The position numbers were made by a program, and so were the translations under genes. Of a DNA stretch of 10,225 nt, positions 7,293 through 10,225 are shown in pieces. The notes below the pieces were generated by a model that saw only the letters and a program-made list of their open reading frames with translations, searched no databases and was not told the DNA's origin. Source of the DNA: Desulfovibrio sp. (GTDB taxonomy: Bacteria > Desulfobacterota > Desulfovibrionia > Desulfovibrionales > Desulfovibrionaceae); the NCBI GenBank assembly GCA_014804915.1, contig JAAUYW010000026.1, positions 3,239 through 13,463 of the forward strand, read 5' to 3'. The number at the start of each line of letters is the position of its first letter. Positions within the stretch are counted from its first letter, which is position 1.

Positions 7293-7814
7293 ATGAAAAA
7301 AACTGTGATGTTAGCTGCGGCCTTCTTCTTTGCTGCGTCTCCCTGCCTTGCCGATACGGTAAAAGTACCGGTAAATAAAGTAAGCCCCGATGGCATCGGC
7401 GAGGAAATCGGCTCCGTAACCTTCGTGGATGTGCCTGATGGTATGGATATCCTTGTGGATATAGCCGCCCTCCCTCCCGGAGAGCACGGTATGCACATCC
7501 ACGTCAATCCCAGCTGTGAACCGGCAATGCAGGATGGCAAATCCGTCGCCGCTTTGGCCGCAGGCGGACATTGGGATCCTGACGAAACCAAAGCCCACAA
7601 GGGTCCTGGTCATGAGGGCCACAAGGGCGATCTCCCATTCATTACCGCTAATGCCAATGGCGCCGCCCAACAGCAACTCTCAGTCAAGGGCATAGCTACC
7701 AAGGATATCAAGGGCCGCTCCATCATGATTCACACTGGGGGTGACAACTACTCTGACAATCCGGCACCCCTTGGAGGGGGTGGGGCTCGCATTGCCTGCG
7801 GTGTCATCAAGTGA
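7293..7814 (+). CDS. sodC: Periplasmic Cu,Zn superoxide dismutase
   Basis: Converts superoxide to oxygen and hydrogen peroxide in the periplasm. The 173-aa precursor has a Sec signal peptide (MKK, hydrophobic core to about residue 16, cleavage after CLA20); Cys18 does not sit in a good lipobox. The family signature GEHGMHIH (63-70) supplies copper ligands His68 and His70, with bridging His93 in GGHWDP and His147 in MIHTGGDNYSD. Zinc ligands are His93, His102, His110 and Asp113 in HKGPGHEGHKGD. Cys75 and Cys169 form the expected disulfide, and GGGGARIACGVI ends the domain. GGAGG lies 4 bases before the ATG. It stands alone between the HU terminator and a convergent sensor kinase. All ligands are intact, so it should be active. 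In an anaerobic sulfate reducer it would defend against transient oxygen or host oxidative burst. Confidence 0.96.
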   Translation: MKKTVMLAAAFFFAASPCLADTVKVPVNKVSPDGIGEEIGSVTFVDVPDGMDILVDIAALPPGEHGMHIHVNPSCEPAMQDGKSVAALAAGGHWDPDETKAHKGPGHEGHKGDLPFITANANGAAQQQLSVKGIATKDIKGRSIMIHTGGDNYSDNPAPLGGGGARIACGVIK

Positions 7815-7877
7815 AACTCCTTCCCTATAGAATAGAGAAGGGAGATTCACGGGCCTCCAGCTCCATGTAAAAGATAA

Positions 7878-7905
7878 CCCCAACCCATCGCAGGATGGGT
7901 TGGGG
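7878..7905 (-). terminator. Terminator between sodC and the sensor kinase gene
   Basis: A perfect 12-bp stem, CCCCAACCCATC with GATGGGTTGGGG, encloses a 4-base loop. On the minus strand it is followed by TTATCTTTT, which fits termination of the kinase gene, whose stop is about 76 bases upstream. On the plus strand no T-run follows, though the stem may still help stop sodC transcripts. An imperfect stem around 7816-7845 (CTCCTTCCCTAT against ATAGAGAAGGGAG) lies nearer the sodC stop. Confidence 0.75.
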
Positions 7906-7981
7906 CGAAAGATGTAGCCCTCTAACGGTAATTTCGCTGGGCGCGCTGATCTCAGTTCCTGTCGTTTTCATGCAGGAGCTG

Positions 7982-10225
7982 TTACATTGGCGATAAATAC
8001 CTGGCCAGAGCCTTATACAATTCCTTTACATCTATGGGCTTGGCCAGATGACCATTCATGCCGGCGGCCATTGCCTGGGCGACGTCCTCCCGAAAAGCAT
8101 TCGCAGTCATCGCCAATATCGGAATTGTCCGCGCCTGGGGATGGCTTGAAGCGCGAATCGCGCGCGTAGCCTCATACCCGCCCATCACGGGCATCTGCAC
8201 ATCCATGAGTACCAGATCATAGTAGCCTGGCGCGGAAGCGACCAGTTTCTCCACTGCTTCCCTGCCATTTTCGGCATGCTCAACCTCGATATTGACCATT
8301 TCCAGAAATTCCTGACCAATCTCGCGATTGAACTCGTTATCTTCCACAAGAAGCACCCGCTTGCCTGTAAAATCGTGGCGCGCCGCCGGCTCGGGCTCCT
8401 CTTTCTTCACCCCCTGGCGCGTGGCCCGGGCAAGCGCGTCATGGAGTGTGGAAGAAAAGAAAGGTTTGGCGATAAAGGCATCCACGCCAGCGTCTTTCGC
8501 TTCCGCCTCGATTGCCCCAAGATCATAGGCGCTGATGATGATAATCAGCATATCCGCGCCTACTACCTTGCGAATCTCGCGGGCCGTTTCCCCGCCGCCC
8601 ATGCCTGGCATGCGCCAGTCAATCAGGCAGACATCAAAAGGCCTGCCCGCTTCAACCGCTTCCCTGACTTTTGCCACCCCTTCCTCGCCTGTCAGGGCCC
8701 ATTCCGTCTTTAATCCCATTCTGTCAAGCAGCAGGGAGACATGCTCGCATGTGCCCCTGTCATCATCCACAACCAGTATCCGCAAAGGCGGCAAACCGCC
8801 ATCGCGCTTCGCGTCTTCCTCCGAAAGCCCAAAAGGCAGTTCAAGAAAAAATGTTGTTCCCGCTCCTTCCCTGCTTTGCACATTGATTGTTCCGCCCATC
8901 ATGCTCACAAGATTGGCTGTAATCGGCATGCCCAGACCAGTGCCTCCATATCTTGAGGCTGTGGCAGGCGTGGCCTGCTCAAAAGGCACATAGAGCCTGT
9001 CCAGAAATTCCTGACTCATGCCAATGCCAGTATCGCTGATGATTATCCTGAAACAAACGCTCCTGGCCTTTTTCTCAAGCTGAATGAGCTTGAGCGTGAT
9101 ATTTCCTCCCTCGGGCGTGAACTTGCAGGCATTTGAAAGGATATTCAAAAGCACCTGGTTGAGGCGCATGGCATCGCCAACCAGATTTTCCTCATCCACA
9201 TTTTCGAGCAGGATCTCGAAATTCTGCTTCCTGGCATGAATCTGGGGCCGGACAATATTGCCGATGTTCTCGAGAAGCTGGTGCAGATTGAATTCTTCAT
9301 TTGAAATGGAAAGCTTGCCGGATTCAATCTTGGACATATCCAGCACGTCATTGATCAGACCCAGCAAATGGCGCGAGGATTCTGAAATCTTGCCCAGACA
9401 GTCCTGCACCCGCGCCTGGTCGGCAATTTTGGAGAGCGCGATGGTCGTCATGCCAATTATCGCGTTCATTGGCGTGCGAATTTCATGCGACATATGCGAT
9501 AAAAAGCTGCTTTTTGCCGCCGAAGCTGCATGCGCGTTTTCAAGGGCATCGCTCAGCGCTTCCTGATGCCTGATCATTTCCGTCTGATCGCCAATAACTA
9601 CAATGAAACGCGTCTGCCTTGTGGAAGGCACACAAATGGAATAAACCCGAATTTTCAGGAATTTGCCCAGCCCTGGCGCGCTTATGTCCCTCTCTGCGGA
9701 ACTGTCCAGCATCGGTCCGGACAGAATTCCGGCCAGCCAGTCCGCATCTTCCTTTTCCAGCAACGCTCCCAGTTTCTCCGGATGCCTGTAGAGCTCCTGG
9801 TGCGTCAAGTTCAGTATGCGACTGCTATTTTCCCCTGCGTACTCAATCTTGTCCCCGTTTTCGGCTATTATGAAAACTTCATCGATATTTCTGGCAAGCT
9901 GTCTGAACAGTTCCTCGCGGTATGCAAGGGCCCTCCCGGCCTGATCCATCCTGCGGTCATAAAAAATCACTATGCCGACTATAAGAGAGCCAAAAAACAG
10001 GGAGGAGAAAATGACGAGATTCATGGCTTGATGAACTTCCGCATGGAGCTCATGGGCGCGCTCGTTGATTGACAGGGATATGTCATTCAGCAGGCTGTCA
10101 ATATCATACAGATCTGGCCTCAGGGTGTTGCGAAAGTATGCGACTGCAAGCTCGTAACTAAGATTGCCCTCCAGCTTGCCGGCGGCCTCGCGTTTTCTGG
10201 CTGCGAAATTCTCGAGAGCCTGCCT
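7982..10225 (-). CDS. Hybrid sensor histidine kinase, 5' end beyond the window
   Basis: Membrane-bound sensor that autophosphorylates on histidine and passes the phosphate to its own receiver domains. The frame is open to the right edge, giving 747 visible residues; the Met at 10024 is internal. Residues below count from that Met. Upstream lie 67 mostly helical residues, probably the end of a periplasmic sensing domain, then a membrane helix (about 3-22), a PAS-like domain (about 40-150), a coiled linker, HisKA with SHMSHEIRTPMN (His180), HATPase with N-box LNILSNA (Asn298), DTGIG (331-335) and GGTGLGM, then two receivers. Receiver 1 has VVDDD, Asp469 in LIDWRMPGMGG and Lys520. Receiver 2 has VEDN, Asp608 in LMDVQMPVMGG, Thr640 and Lys662. 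It ends SPM with no Hpt domain, so a separate phosphotransfer protein and regulator are expected; none is visible here. The architecture resembles BarA- or RpfC-type hybrids minus Hpt. The ligand is unknown. Confidence 0.95.
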   Translation of the reverse strand, partial: RQALENFAARKREAAGKLEGNLSYELAVAYFRNTLRPDLYDIDSLLNDISLSINERAHELHAEVHQAMNLVIFSSLFFGSLIVGIVIFYDRRMDQAGRALAYREELFRQLARNIDEVFIIAENGDKIEYAGENSSRILNLTHQELYRHPEKLGALLEKEDADWLAGILSGPMLDSSAERDISAPGLGKFLKIRVYSICVPSTRQTRFIVVIGDQTEMIRHQEALSDALENAHAASAAKSSFLSHMSHEIRTPMNAIIGMTTIALSKIADQARVQDCLGKISESSRHLLGLINDVLDMSKIESGKLSISNEEFNLHQLLENIGNIVRPQIHARKQNFEILLENVDEENLVGDAMRLNQVLLNILSNACKFTPEGGNITLKLIQLEKKARSVCFRIIISDTGIGMSQEFLDRLYVPFEQATPATASRYGGTGLGMPITANLVSMMGGTINVQSREGAGTTFFLELPFGLSEEDAKRDGGLPPLRILVVDDDRGTCEHVSLLLDRMGLKTEWALTGEEGVAKVREAVEAGRPFDVCLIDWRMPGMGGGETAREIRKVVGADMLIIIISAYDLGAIEAEAKDAGVDAFIAKPFFSSTLHDALARATRQGVKKEEPEPAARHDFTGKRVLLVEDNEFNREIGQEFLEMVNIEVEHAENGREAVEKLVASAPGYYDLVLMDVQMPVMGGYEATRAIRASSHPQARTIPILAMTANAFREDVAQAMAAGMNGHLAKPIDVKELYKALARYLSPM

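Noticed and set aside
8276..8993. Plus-strand open frames opposite the sensor kinase
   Set aside because: Antisense to clear receiver and ATPase domain coding; their translations show no recognisable domains.

Overview
The window looks like a chromosomal segment of a delta-type sulfate reducer, most likely Desulfovibrionaceae or a close relative. This rests on recalled likeness of the S12, EF-G and HU protein sequences to Desulfovibrio proteins, not on a search. Coding density is high and G+C is moderate to high, except for one clearly AT-rich gene near the left end. No mobile element, CRISPR array, tRNA or rRNA was seen. All intergenic gaps are under 300 bases.

Layout, left to right: the 3' part of dxr (isoprenoid synthesis, + strand); an AT-rich PAPS-dependent sulfotransferase (+); a convergent cysC-like APS kinase (-); the str operon rpsL-rpsG-fusA (-, transcribed leftwards and closed by an intrinsic terminator just before cysC); murI glutamate racemase (+, divergent from rpsL); an HU-type DNA-binding protein (+) with a sigma70-like promoter, inverted-repeat motifs and a strong terminator; a periplasmic Cu,Zn superoxide dismutase sodC (+); and the 3' part of a large hybrid sensor histidine kinase (-), which runs off the right edge and converges on sodC.

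Most of the window is housekeeping. Two parts stand out. The first is the sulfotransferase/cysC pair, which could form a small sulfation module: in a sulfate reducer APS is plentiful, so one kinase would be enough to make the PAPS donor. The sulfotransferase has the base composition of acquired DNA, and the kinase lacks the usual serine of its family. The second is a set of candidate RNA or DNA regulatory structures: a tetraloop-capped hairpin between rpsL and rpsG where the S7 autoregulatory site lies in enterobacteria, and a cluster of GGATTCC-type motifs around the HU promoter. I found no clearly new multi-gene system.
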